A DNA stretch of 64,000 nt from Pyrocephalus nanus. Lineage: Eukaryota; Chordata; Aves; Passeriformes; Tyrannidae. The stretch spans positions 17,333,001 through 17,397,000 of the forward strand of contig CM076270.1 in assembly GCA_038380795.1 (NCBI GenBank), written 5' to 3'. Below are positions 39,019-50,501 of this stretch, in pieces. Under the pieces are notes generated by a model that made no database searches, was not told the origin of the DNA, and saw nothing but the letters and a program-made list of their open reading frames with translations. The translations under genes and the position numbers were made by a program. Every line of letters begins with the position of its first letter. The first letter of the stretch is position 1.

Positions 39019-39119
39019 ACATTTTTACTGGTATGAGATTATGTGCACTCAATTTTTATAAAGTGGTGGATGCTCTCTCTATTCAAAGCAATAAGTGGGG
39101 GTTTGTGAAGAGTACTCAG
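39019..39119 (+). ncRNA. candidate exon with 33 open codons
   Basis: The acceptor is a strong pyrimidine tract (TTTCTCTCTTTATTTTTTTCAG, ending at 39018) with a branch-like CTGAT upstream. A donor ACTCAG|GTACCT follows at 39120. The 101-bp interval is open in one frame across 33 codons, including an ATG at 39033, but the peptide resembles nothing I know and the preceding candidate exon has stops in every frame. It is therefore filed as a possible non-coding or initiator exon. A second donor-like site (CTG|GTATGA) at 39031 weakens the exon model. Confidence 0.2.
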
Positions 39120-42100
39120 GTACCTGGTCTTTGTGCTGGGAGTTCCAAAAATACCTCTGAAACTCCAGTGAACTCTGCATTAAAAGAAGGAATATCAAGA
39201 ATGGAGGTCTTCAGGAGAATTTTTTTTTTTTTTAATGATTTTTCCAGAACATTTCTGTACATTTTAGTGAACAATGAGATGAGGGAAAAAAAATATTTTT
39301 GCCTAATGATGTTCCTCATGAGTTGGATTTGGGACCAGTGCTGTTTAACAGCTTTGTTGGTGCCATGCACTGTGGGGTTGAGGGCACCCATCTGTGTGGG
39401 GTGGTTCTCATGCTCGAGAGAAGGGGTGCCATCCAGAGAGACCTGACAGGCTGTGTGTGAATGCTGAGCCTGCACAAGAGGAGTAAAAGCCCATCTTCCG
39501 TGTCTGTGCTCATCCCATCTGGATTCAGAGCCCAGCTTCAGGGTCAGTGAGGGCAGCAGCAGAAGTCCTGCAATGGGAAGCTGTTGGATCCTCCCAGTGT
39601 GAAGGGCAGAGACCACAAGAAAACAGATCTGAACACTCTTAGTGCAGGCAGCAGCAGGCACTGGGGAGCTCTAACAGATGAGCAGAACTTACAAGGGAGA
39701 AGAGCAGCAGCAGGAAAAAGAAGACACGAGTTAGGGAGATAAATAATATTGGGTTTGTTGTTCTGTGCCTGTAAGGCAGGAGAAATAATAGACTTCTTTG
39801 AAATACTGTCTCCTTTGTGGCCACAAAGTCACTTTTCTCTTTCTGTTGCCTTTCTTTGCCTCTGTGATGTTGGTTGCTCAGCCCAAAATCCAGGGAAGAG
39901 ATGTGTAGGATGCTACAAGGATGGGAAATTCTGCCTCTGCTCCCTCGAGGCTCTGGGCTGGAATTTTAAGCCCAATGTTTGTTATCATTTTATTAGCCCA
40001 AATCTAATACGTCATTTAGTGTTTCTGGAAAGAATGACTACATGATGAACTGCTTGGCATTTCAGGCTTTTAAAGGTTAAATGGCAAATTCTGAGCAGTC
40101 TTCAGAGATGTCGTTTTGTGCCATGGAAGAGGGTCTTAAATACCCATCATCTATATGTTCAGGAGATACTTGTGGTAAATTGATTGCATTCTGAAAAGTT
40201 GGTTTGTATGGGCAGTCCTTGGAGAGAGAAGCTCTCCTTTTTAAGTGTAGAGTAATACTGAGAAAGTTCCCTGTCTAGGGGATGTGATTTCATTTTAAAG
40301 CACCAGTCTTGGAGCATCATGCATTTTTAAATGCAAATTCTTCCAAATCCAGACATCTCTTAAATACTGTGGTTATGTATTCTTTACAGTATAAATGATT
40401 GAAGGTAGAAATGATCTTAACTTTAGACATCAAAATTCAGGCAACTAATCTAATCTGTTTTTGCCTGGCTGCAGTCCCAGCCTCGTAGGTCCTTCTTCCA
40501 CATTTCCCCATGACAGCAAACCTCAGGGCAAAGATACTGCCCTTAAATCCTGTCTGAGGCAGGGGACTGGATGTGGAGGTTATTAAGATCTCTTCAAACA
40601 TGCCATGGCCACATGGGACCATTGGATCATCAGGTTCCATTTACAAAGCACAGCTGTTGGTTTTTTTCAACTTCTTCTCAGAGTAAGAGACAGCCAAGAC
40701 CAGATTCAAACTGGGGTATGAAAACAACGACTGTTCTGTTAAACTGACTCCAAAGGTGCCCCAGAAACTAAAAACTGAATTAACAATGTATCTTGTGCAG
40801 TCCTTTGAGACTGATTTTTAAATTAGAAGAAGAAGACTTTGTATAAGATTGAGTGCAGCCGTTATCATGGATATAAACAACAGGTTTTCTCGCATTTAAA
40901 ACAGAATCAAAGAAGTTAACTTTCTGATTGTGATTTGAAAGTATAACTTGTTATTCCATTCACAATTTCTGCTATGATAAATACATGTCTTTGGACAATA
41001 TAGGGCATACTGTATTCTGCTTCCCGATATTTTTTTTTGTTTAAAAAATACCTTTCCTCAGGCAGTAAATCTTGCCATACCAATATAATCTGCATTCCAT
41101 AACCTCATTGCTTTAAGATGGTTAAACAATTGTCATAAAATATATAGACCTTGTCTCTAAAATTGAAGAAAAATTAGTACACTGAAAAACAATTTTGCCT
41201 CCTCATAACAGCTTCCCAAGTGAAAGCTCATTCTGCATGTACCCCTGTTTTAAAAAAATAGTGGTATTTTCAGTTGATGTGTGGCACAATGTGACAGAAA
41301 TATGCCTCCTTTTCCTCATAAACCTTGTCATGCCTTTTATAAAATCCTACTGAAGTTGGCTGTGTTTTTTAAAAAGGGTATTAGTTACCAGCCATCTGCA
41401 AGCATGGCTTCAGGGGTGTGCATGGCTGTCAGGAACTCCTGTTAGTCACTTAGACAGACCAACATGATTTACTGCTGCAACGTATCTGTTGGGATCTCTA
41501 GAGAGAAATCCTTGTTGATTCTGATCTTGGTATAGCATCCTGGAACTGTGTCATGCTGTATTACGTGTTGGGGTGACATCCATATCTACAAATGGATTCT
41601 TCAGTGTTGCACCTGCAATATAAACAAAAACATCTTCTGTGTTCATCTGTTTATTTCAGGTTGTTATTTAAAATACACTGGTGAGTGAATGAGAGAAAAT
41701 AACTAAAACCAGAAATAAAAACCGGCTACCACCACAATGCAACTGGGGTCAGATTAGCAATGACATAAGAATTTCCTGTTTTGTTGATTCCAAGTAAATA
41801 GTGTTTCAGTCAGAGAACACTGCAGTGCTTAGCATTAAAATCCATCTCTTCCTGGAGCTCCAGTAAATCTGTTACCTTAATGCTCATTAAATATCTACTG
41901 CTGTAGCACACACTGAGAACACTCCCAGAGAGCAGTGCTGTGAACAGTGTCAGGGCCTTGTGTTGTGGCACAAGAAATGAAAGGAGTGCTCCCCTCCTCA
42001 GACAGATGCTCTCACTCTAATTTTGTCCTGTTTTCAAAGTTCAACTCACAGGCCCCAATGTAGTTGCACTGCAGCCATCTAAGCTGCATGCAGTGGCTTT

Positions 42101-43956
42101 TTGTGGAAAAGACAATGCACCTTCTGTGCTGGTGAGGACAAACAAGTCTAGGGTACCTTGTCAGCTTTGTCCCATCCTCCATCTACCTGCAAGTGTCTTT
42201 TTAACAGGAGTTTTGTCATTAAGCTTCTGAATTTCCATGAGATAAGTAAAGCCCTCACCACTCTTAAAAATGTAGTTATATTTTTTTCACAATTCTTTCC
42301 AGTGATGCAGCACAATGGTTTCCCAGACTTTTTGCAGAGGAACCTCACCTTGAGGAATTGAAGGTGGAGATCTGCAATCAGTTCTGTTTGGCTTTAGTAT
42401 TCCCCCAGCAACTGCAGCTTTCCCATTGTCCCCCCTACCCAGCCCAGACCTCCCACACTTCCCTTTCTTTGTTGCTATCCTGTTCCCTTCCTGTGGCATC
42501 TCTGTCTCTGCTGCTGGCTCAGATAGCAGTGTCACTAAAACATAGCAAATAGATTTGGACAGATCAATCTGTTTCCCTCTGGTGACATTTATGTATCATA
42601 AATGGTTTGTGCCCTCTTACTGTTTCTATTTACATTTCATCTAATTGGAAATACAAGACACCTCTGCGCTCCTGCAATACTCGAGTGGTTTGTGCTACTG
42701 AGATGCTGATGCTTTGTGTCTCCTGTACACAATCAGCCTGTCAGCATCCCAAGACAGTAGCAGAAATGGCTCCCTAGTTTGTGCCCATGATCCAGCTGCT
42801 GGGAATATCTGCTTTCCTGCCTGCTCCACTGACCCAGGCACGCTTCCCAAGCAGGGAGGAGGCCTAATCCTTTGAGAATCCCAAACACAAATACTGCAGC
42901 AGTATTTGGCAGGCCAGCACAGGAATCTGTGATATTCATGAGCCTGCTACAGTTTATTTTCCTTGATCTGGAGGCTAGTTTTTTCCATGGGCAAGAAGGG
43001 ACCAATGGGCCGGTTTGGACCTCCTGCACTGTGCAGTGTCATCGGAGCTGTGGAGCGTGTCCCTTTCCAGAGCTCCACGGATTTTCCCACTGCCAGGGGA
43101 GCGCTGACACCTCGTGGCTGAGCTCTGTCTCTGGGCTCTGGCTACATCCCCTCAGTGGCTCTACTGGAGCAGCCTCAGGCTGCGGGGTCCAAGCTGCAGA
43201 ATTTTCACATAATAGATGTGTTTTGTACTGGGGCTTTGTTGCCAGGATTGATGAGGCCAGGTCGCCAGCAGCGAGTTCATCAGGTTGACTCCCAAGTTGT
43301 GTCATGCCTCAGATTTTTTGCTAAGAAGCTCAGTTTCTTCGCTGTGCCCAAGTCATTCAGGATGCTCACCCAAAACGAGAGTTTCGGCACCTGAAAGTCC
43401 CCTTGTAATCTGAATGTTGCAGTTCCTGAAAAAAAAATCTCAGAGGTATAGAATGTGTTTGGAAAAAAGATATGAAAAGCTGCCCAATGTAAAGGTCTCC
43501 TGCGATTGTTTGGATTGCTGTGCTTCTTTCTGTTGAATGTACACTGCAAGCTCCCCATCTTCAGAGAGGAGTTTCTGTCAGATTTTTGAAGGAACATAGT
43601 TTGCAGTTCCATAAAGCCCCATCTGCAGTGAAAAATCACACCCAAGCCCTGCTGAAATAAATGTCTTATCCATTTTGCAGTGAGGTAAGTGAAAGACTCA
43701 GGGTGGTGATGTACTTACTCAAAATACTCCATATAGCATCAGAGCTGGTAACAGGACAGGGAAGTTTTTAATGTGTGTTCCCAAAGCTGGGCCGTGGAAC
43801 TTGCTGTTTGATGGTCCAGAGGACAAGGACAGGGGACAGTACAGTGGCTCTGGTAGCAACTGTGAGAAATGTGCAGATCTTACCTGATGACCTTAAGTGC
43901 TATGAACCCTAAACTGCTCCTGTAACCACTGAAAATCTGAAAACACCTGTGAGCAT
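39120..43956. other. gene-free stretch
   Basis: No gene recognised. A minus-strand frame of 181 codons (39116-39661) and a plus-strand frame of 138 codons (42872-43288) are anonymous. A T12 run lies at about 39223. A possible micro-exon (21 bp, 41660-41680, TTTATTTCAG acceptor and CTG|GTGAGT donor) is too small to support. GC rises from about 42.9 kb toward the CpG cluster at 43.96 kb. Confidence 0.55.
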
Positions 43957-44265
43957 GTCGGCCCTCACAAGGATCCAGAGAGGATTTGGACAGTACGGCA
44001 TTCCAGTGTTCCCGTGTCCTGTTCACAGCCGTGTCACCGGGCATGGGCAGCCGTGTACTTGGGGCTGGCCTCGGGAGGTTCAAGGGCAGGCCTTTGATGC
44101 TGTTTTCGTTGTGCGGGTGGCTGGTTCGGTGCAGCAGCGTGTGCCGGCGAGCACGGGGCGGCGCAGCAGAGCAGCAGGAGAGGCGGCTGGAGAAGGGAGG
44201 GTTGCAGCGAGCTGAGAGTCAGGTCTGGTAGCCAGATTTTCGGGTCCTGACAGCGTGCCCGGTGG
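43957..44265. promoter_or_regulatory. short CpG cluster
   Basis: About 21 CpGs in 309 bp at roughly 60 percent GC, by eye, with the core at 44130-44220 (GCCGGCGAGCACGGGGCGGC). It is above the usual 200-bp minimum for a CpG island but small. No GC box of the strict GGGGCGGGG type, TATA box or clear first-exon donor was found on either strand. It could be a weak promoter, an enhancer, or the remains of an old GC-rich repeat. Confidence 0.4.
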
Positions 44266-45323
44266 AGCAGGAGGGCTCTGCAGACTGTCACTCCTGAGCT
44301 CGTCATCCTTACTAAGTCCACTTCTTTTGTAGAATATCTGACATTTTAGAATTTCCTAGGCAGCAGCTCAGTGATTTCATCTGCAGATTTCCTGCAATTT
44401 ATGGGTGAATATCAGCTCAGTCTTTACTGGCATCATTTAATTACTCAGTTCCTGAGCAGCTCCCCTTTCACAATGCAGTTTTCATGACATCTCAGCTCTA
44501 CCTGCAAATTTAAACTGTGAAATAGACTCAGTGATGTCCCAATTCTCATTTCCTTCCTCCTACAATCAGGTTTGGTGAATTTTTCTTATTTTCTGGTGTG
44601 ACTTTTTCCTTTATCAGTTGAATTGCTAACCCTTGTTGGACAAGCGTTGAATTTTTCAGTTATTTTTCGTCATACCTAAAGAACATATTTCGATCTTTTG
44701 CTGGTTGCAGCAGAACACTGGCCCTTTAAGGCCAGAGGGGATGTTTTGCAAGATCAGTTGCTCCTGTGCCTAAGGAAATCTATTAAAAAAATATTTGATG
44801 TAGCCTTTGCTAGAGAGAAGGGTGTCTTGGGAGTTATTAATGTCAGGGGTGAGTTAGAATGTAGGGCCACTGTCCCCTTAAGGGCCTGGGATGAAGAATC
44901 CTGCATTATAAGGTTTCTCCTCTCATCTGGGACAAAGATATGCCTGTTATCCCAGCCTCAGAATTGAGAGTGATTAAATGAGTGAAGTTGACCATGTATT
45001 TGATGGAAGATTGGCCTAATATGGACTCTCCAAGCTAAGAGAAAAGCCCTCTGATTGCAGCTGAAGGGAAACAGGAGGAGGAGATTCTAAGTCAAGGGAG
45101 TCTGGACTGGAAAGTTATTAACACCATCAGTTAAGAGATCAATAGACCTCTACATCTGCCCCCCTAAACCCCTAAAAGAAAAAAAAAATTAGAAAGCTGA
45201 TTAGCTTAATTTAAGTAGACACCGGGAATGGGAAATTGAGGCAGGCTCTTTGCAGGAGCTGTTCCTACCATGAGGGAATGCCCTGAAGCATTCTTTGTCT
45301 AGCCTGGCAATTGAACTGCTTAT

Positions 45324-45376
45324 AATAACCTTGATACCAAGGTTATTTATTAGCTCTGCTATCACACAGAGCTAAT
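45324..45376. repeat. two adjacent perfect hairpins
   Basis: First hairpin: AATAACCTTG (45324-45333), a 4-base loop ATAC, then CAAGGTTATT (45338-45347). One base later comes the second: ATTAGCTCTG (45349-45358), an 8-base loop, then CAGAGCTAAT (45367-45376). Both stems are 10 bp with no mismatch. They could form cruciforms in DNA or tandem stem-loops in RNA from either strand. The stems are too short for a microRNA precursor. No terminal repeats or flanking duplications typical of a transposon were noticed. Confidence 0.9.
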
Positions 45377-46294
45377 TGCTCCAGCTGCTGTGTAGGTTGG
45401 AAGTTCGCTAGGAGTTTTCTGAAGGAATGATTTTCAGATGGAGAATACACTACTTTTCAAAAGTTTAAATATTATTTGTGAAAATTCAGTTTTACTGGAA
45501 CAATAAAAAATGCTTCCAGAAAAATAAGAAAACCACTTCACTACCTAGGGGATTTAAAAGCAGAACAGAATGGATCATAAACAGCATGCACAGAATAGGC
45601 AGATAATCCATCTCAGCGGTCTGCCATGGAGATATTCAGAAACTTCCTTTCCTGAAAAACCTTAGTTTTAAAAAATTGAATTGGCCTAATTTTTTTAAAA
45701 ACTGGAGGGTTTTCATTTCCCAGTCACCCCTGTTTCAGGGCATGTATCATTTCCGAACAGAGCCTTGAGCACACTGCTGCACACTAACAAAAACAAGTAC
45801 TGTGATTTCTATTTAGAAACACATTTTGTAGGAAATTCCCACTACTACTGGCAATAGTGGGTGGGATTTCAGCCCTGCTGAAGGCTGACCACCCACATGG
45901 ACTGCAGCTGTGCTGGTGCCTTGTGAGTTCAGAGGATCTCTGTGCAAGGGCCAGTGGACCTTGATGCTGTGATTCTCTGAACACTGTGCAGTTTTCCTTA
46001 CTTGTAGACCTCAAATTCTTGTTCAAAATGGGCTTTAGAGAGGGAAGAAATCCAGCACATATTCCCTGTCCTTCTCCAGCCTTTACATATCACTCCAGAG
46101 ATCTTAAGAAACCAAAACAGTGTTTTCTAGGTAGAACAGAGGTTCCTCCATAGCTCAGAGGCCAGGACTGTACTACTGATTTTGTGATGAGGCAATTATG
46201 CACAGATCAGCACCTGGGGTGTGACCTGAAGCCACTTGTGCATAAAAAACAGCTTGTCACTGACAGGTAATCAAGAAGTTACACTGTAAAAATC

Positions 46295-46313
46295 TTTTTT
46301 TTTTTTTTTTTTT
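46295..46313. repeat. T19 homopolymer
   Basis: Nineteen thymines. No adjacent retroposon body recognised. Confidence 0.9.
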
Positions 46314-47339
46314 GCTGTTGTAAGCTGAATCCACCTTGGAATGCTGTGCCAGCATAGTATACTGCATAATATTATCATCCATAGCACCTGTGCTGACAGG
46401 GCACTCTCAGTGTGGACATCACCTAACTTGCAAGTCCCTCCTTTCCCCAAACTACGCAATAGAAAAGGCATAGAAAGAAAATAAAGGCAGAGCCTCTTTA
46501 ACTGCTTCTTGCTGGAGAAACAGTAATTTAGGAGTAACACGGTCCCTGGTTGTTCTGCACTTCTGAGCAAACTGTTCAGAGCAGTTTGTATCTGACCCCA
46601 TAACTCAGTGACAATCTGCAAAGGTCAGGCAGCCACTCTTCCCTGCCTTTCTTAACTGCATCATGTGCAGTGTTTTTCTCCTCCTTCATGACTGCATTCT
46701 TTCTGTGAATCTTTTCATGTCTGCAGACCCATCCTAAAAAATGTCATAGCAGAAAATGGTTTAGATTAAATATTTCATGAGTATGTGAACAAATGGAATT
46801 ATCACAAAGTGATAAAATAACTGATATATTATACAGAAATTTCTCTTTCCTTTTTTTTTCATCAGAAGTGACTTGAGTAACATCCTTTTGGAATGCTGCC
46901 TCTGAGAGAAATAGTGCCTGAGCTCTGCTGTGCTTTTGTAAATACCCAACAGTCCCTGCAAGTTAAAAAATCATCACATGCTTAGTGCACTTGATTATGG
47001 GGGCAGGGCCAAGCTGTCAGAATCTGTCTGTAAGCTCTGATTCCAAACAAAGTTCGCAGTTTTGCTGTCTGCAGCTTGTTCCCATCCTCATCGTCTGCTT
47101 CACAGCTCATGTTCAACCTCTGAGTCAAGGTCACCGTCAGTCTGAAAATCAATTTTCCATGCCTCCATTACGCCTTCCTCAACCTTATTTCTTTTCTTAT
47201 CTCTCTCTCTGAAAGAGCTGCCTGCGTAGCTATGGCTGATGCAAAAGTTCACATGTGCGATATCTTAGCCAAATAGGAAGCCTGTAATAAAATAGTCTGT
47301 AAATAATCTCTTCCCCAGTTATCACGAGCCTTTCAGATT

Positions 47340-47530
47340 ATTTATATTGGGTAGTCATTTAAATCTTGTCAGTGCTCCATTGTGCTGCTGTTGATTGAAA
47401 TGGTAATGAATGCGATACAGTCCCTCAAATTGTTCAGTTTTTAAAAAATGCATCATTTCCAGGCAGTTAGCAGAGTTACAATTGCATCTGGCTCATTGAT
47501 TGCCATGTACGAGCTGGCTGTGTCTGCAGG
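47340..47530. promoter_or_regulatory. possible conserved non-coding element
   Basis: This is a call on texture only. The block is mixed in composition, without low complexity, and dense in homeodomain/PBX-like words (TTGATTGAAATGGTAATGA, ATTGCATC, TCATTGATTGCCATG). Such density resembles vertebrate developmental enhancers. No alignment could be made, so conservation is unknown. Confidence 0.2.
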
Positions 47531-50417
47531 GCACAGTCAGTCTGGATTGCAGTGAATCCTGTGTCATCTTTGTATTGCACATCTATGCTGTATTTGCTGA
47601 CTTGCTAAAGTTAAGGTCAGCAAACAAGCCCCCAGCAACCAACAGCAAGTAGCAAACTGGTGAGAAGTATGTTTACAACTAATTTTATTGATTTTATTTG
47701 CTTTTGCTGGGTACAACCCATTATCCTGCAAGTCACTGCACTGCCTTTGACTCAAAATTCTCTCTCTGTTCTCTCATCCAGACTGTGTCTGCCTCTGGTT
47801 TATTCTGTGCATAAAATCCTTTTATCCATCTGTCTAAGGCTGTAATTTATGTTATGTTTGTATTACTTCTAAAATTCCTGATAAAAATTTCCCTTGCCTC
47901 TGGCCTTAAACAGCACAGTCTTGCCTGTTCATATTCACTCAGTGTTTTCATTAAAAATATCAAATTTTTTGTCTGTTTAATTGAACACAAATACTTGTTG
48001 CTTTTTGTATTTCCCCTCATCTTATTCCATCACATCCATCATTTGGTGGTTGACCCCCTCCTTCCAAGGCTTCTGAAGGCCAGTCTCTGTCCTGTCAGTT
48101 GTATCCTAGCCTACCTAAATGCTGATTCATGTTTATGATCAGTCAACACTATGAGTCTGCACTGTCTCCTTCTTATGCTTCCACTGAAGAAATTTAAAGT
48201 TTTGTTCCATGGAGCTTCTTGTGTGTAAATCCATCCCTAAAAGCATGAAAACACTAGATGGCACTTCCATTTCTGAAGGGCTGACTGGTAATTTTGCTCT
48301 TGCAAAACTGAAATTGAGATTGGCTTTTGCCTGAATATTTTCTGTGGTCATTAACCTCGGTGCTAGAGCTTACAAAATCCTGTTCAGTTTTACCTCCTTG
48401 GTGTATTTATAAGGCCAATTGTTGTGATATTGTTTTGGTAGTGAGTAGCTAATATGTAGATCTATACAAGTTTCCTAAACTTCACTGGAATGCAAATCTA
48501 CAAGAAGCAGTGATGTGACACACGGGGGAACAAGCCTAATTTTCCCTCTGGAACAATTCCAGATGTAAAATGGATGCTTCCATTCTCAGGTCCAAATTAA
48601 TATCACTTCATCTTATTGAAGAAGGCCTGACAGCAATAAATAGAGCTGGAGAGAAATTGCCAAGTGTTACATACAAATTTATTGGCTTCATTTTGAGCCA
48701 TGATGAAATAAGGCAAATCCTTCACTTTTCCTGTCATAAAAGGTCCTGGGTCATGTAGAGTTTAAAGAGGTAAAAATAAAATGGGACCATTTCCAGTGCA
48801 GAACTTCAGCTAATTTGTCAGCCCTTCAGCAGAGCAGATTGACTGGGGCAGCTTCTCATACTGGGGCAGGAATGTTTTCATTCCAGGAATGTGTGGGCAG
48901 GATCCCATCTCTGTACCAGAACCTGTGTGACGGAAGGGGAAGGCATGGGAAGACACCAGCAGCTCCTTGGTGGCAGGTTCACATGCACCACTTCATGGGA
49001 AAGGTCTGAAAGTTCATCAGTCTCTCTCCTGTCAACTCCTCTGAGTTTTCTGTGCCACCCTTAATGGGAGATGGTGCCTGTCTGAGCTCAGAGGTCCTGG
49101 AGCCCTCCTGAAGAGAATATTTGACATGCTAATCTTTCCTGAAGAAGACAACTGTACTATTAGAGACAATTACACTCTCAAAGGGGGTTATTAGCAGACA
49201 AAAAAAAAGCCTTGATAACTAAGCTCTTTTTCTTGCAAGTGCTCAGTTCTCACCTTGCAAGATAGACAAGGAAACCATCCATACCTCGGGGGCTCTGAGA
49301 ACTGTTGAGGTGTTTAAAGAACAATTCTCTAAAAAGGCATCAGTGAAAGTAGAGCTACAGAGACCAGGGAGACTCCTTAGGTGCTGAGATCTGGTCCAGG
49401 CAGTGCAGGTTTGAAGTTTAGTGACAGGTATCCAAGTTGCAGTTTTCCTTTACAGTCCTGCCAGTTTAAATTGTTCTTTGGCAATAGGGAGATTTTCTTT
49501 AGCTGACCTTCCCACACCTGGTAACTGTGTTTCTCACCACAATTCACATCTTTGACCTCCTAAGAAAGACCCGAGGCATTAAAAATGCATGAGGCCCTGG
49601 TGAGGGGGGCAGCTCAATGGCTGCATTAGCACCAAGGCTGAATTATTGATAGAAAGGGTGATTTTTACTTTCCTTTTAGCTATTGAATAATAGATTAAAA
49701 GCTGCACAATCAGATTATTTTCATTACTCACATAAATTACTTGTTCAGTTAAGAAGAGTGAGGAGAACAAATGAAAAGCACCCTGGAGTGGCAAATACAT
49801 TAGACATAAAATTTTTATGTTCTAGAGTATTTATTAATTTTAGATGCATTTTCAAATAAATGTTTTGATTTAGCAGAAGTAATAGGGAATATTTAATATG
49901 ATTTAGGAGATTGGGATAGCCTTTATTTTCTCTGCAACTATGATGCATTTATCAATACAGAACAACTAATGTGTTCTGTATTAGCTGGTGCCCTTGCTAA
50001 CCCAAAAGAGCAGTGTTGTTTTACAGTTGAAATTACCAGATAGAATATCTGATCTTTTCAATTACTATATTATGGAATTCCTCAGTCTTCCTGTGTGTGG
50101 TATCTACCCTGAGATGTCCCCATATGTGTAGTCCTAGAGAAATAATAACTCTGATTTTGCTTTTTCCATTTAGCTTGGCTCAGTGAAAGTAATGCCTATT
50201 AAATCATTTCAGTGACTAATAATCTTTTTTGGCTTTTTACACTGCCTTTGGCTACCAGCTCTCCTGGCTGGTTATTCCTGTGGCCAGCAAGGATCCTGCT
50301 GCAGATTCCTGTTACTCAGTCAAGAGCCTTCTTACAGAAGGTATTGGATGTCATGGTTGCCCTCAGTTTTGAATAGGCAGCTGCTTCTGCATTTCCACTT
50401 GTGCTACTCTCCTGTAG

Positions 50418-50501
50418 GGCTGGATGATGTTGACTTTGAACTGGACAGCTCCTCTTCTATTAGCTTTGACATTTTCTCAGCAGAGACTCAGCAAGTATCT
50501 G
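50418..50501 (+). CDS. candidate internal coding exon, unrecognised
   Basis: Speculative. An acceptor (TTGTGCTACTCTCCTGTAG, ending 50417) and a donor (TCTG|GTAGGC, at 50502) bound 84 bp, a multiple of three, open in one frame with matching phase at both ends. The peptide is short, acidic and serine-rich (core LDDVDFELDSSSSISFDIFS), suggesting a disordered segment. I do not recognise it. The donor is mediocre, and no neighbouring exon in a compatible frame was identified. Confidence 0.18.

Larger units (their letters stand above)
44266..50417. other. gene-free stretch
   Basis: No gene or known transposon recognised. An 89-codon plus-strand frame at 44698-44967 is moderately protein-like in composition but unrecognised. 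Tandem hairpins (45324), a T19 run (46295) and a possibly conserved block (47340) are listed separately. A short CT-rich patch is at about 47198-47212. Confidence 0.55.

Noticed and set aside
39116..39661. 181-codon minus-strand open frame
   Set aside because: Anonymous sequence including a lysine run from a T-rich tract. It overlaps plus-strand frames and has no splice or conservation support.
44698..44967. 89-codon plus-strand frame with protein-like composition, considered as a retroviral or gene fragment
   Set aside because: No retroviral motif, no LTR ends and no splice signals at its borders. The likeness is compositional.
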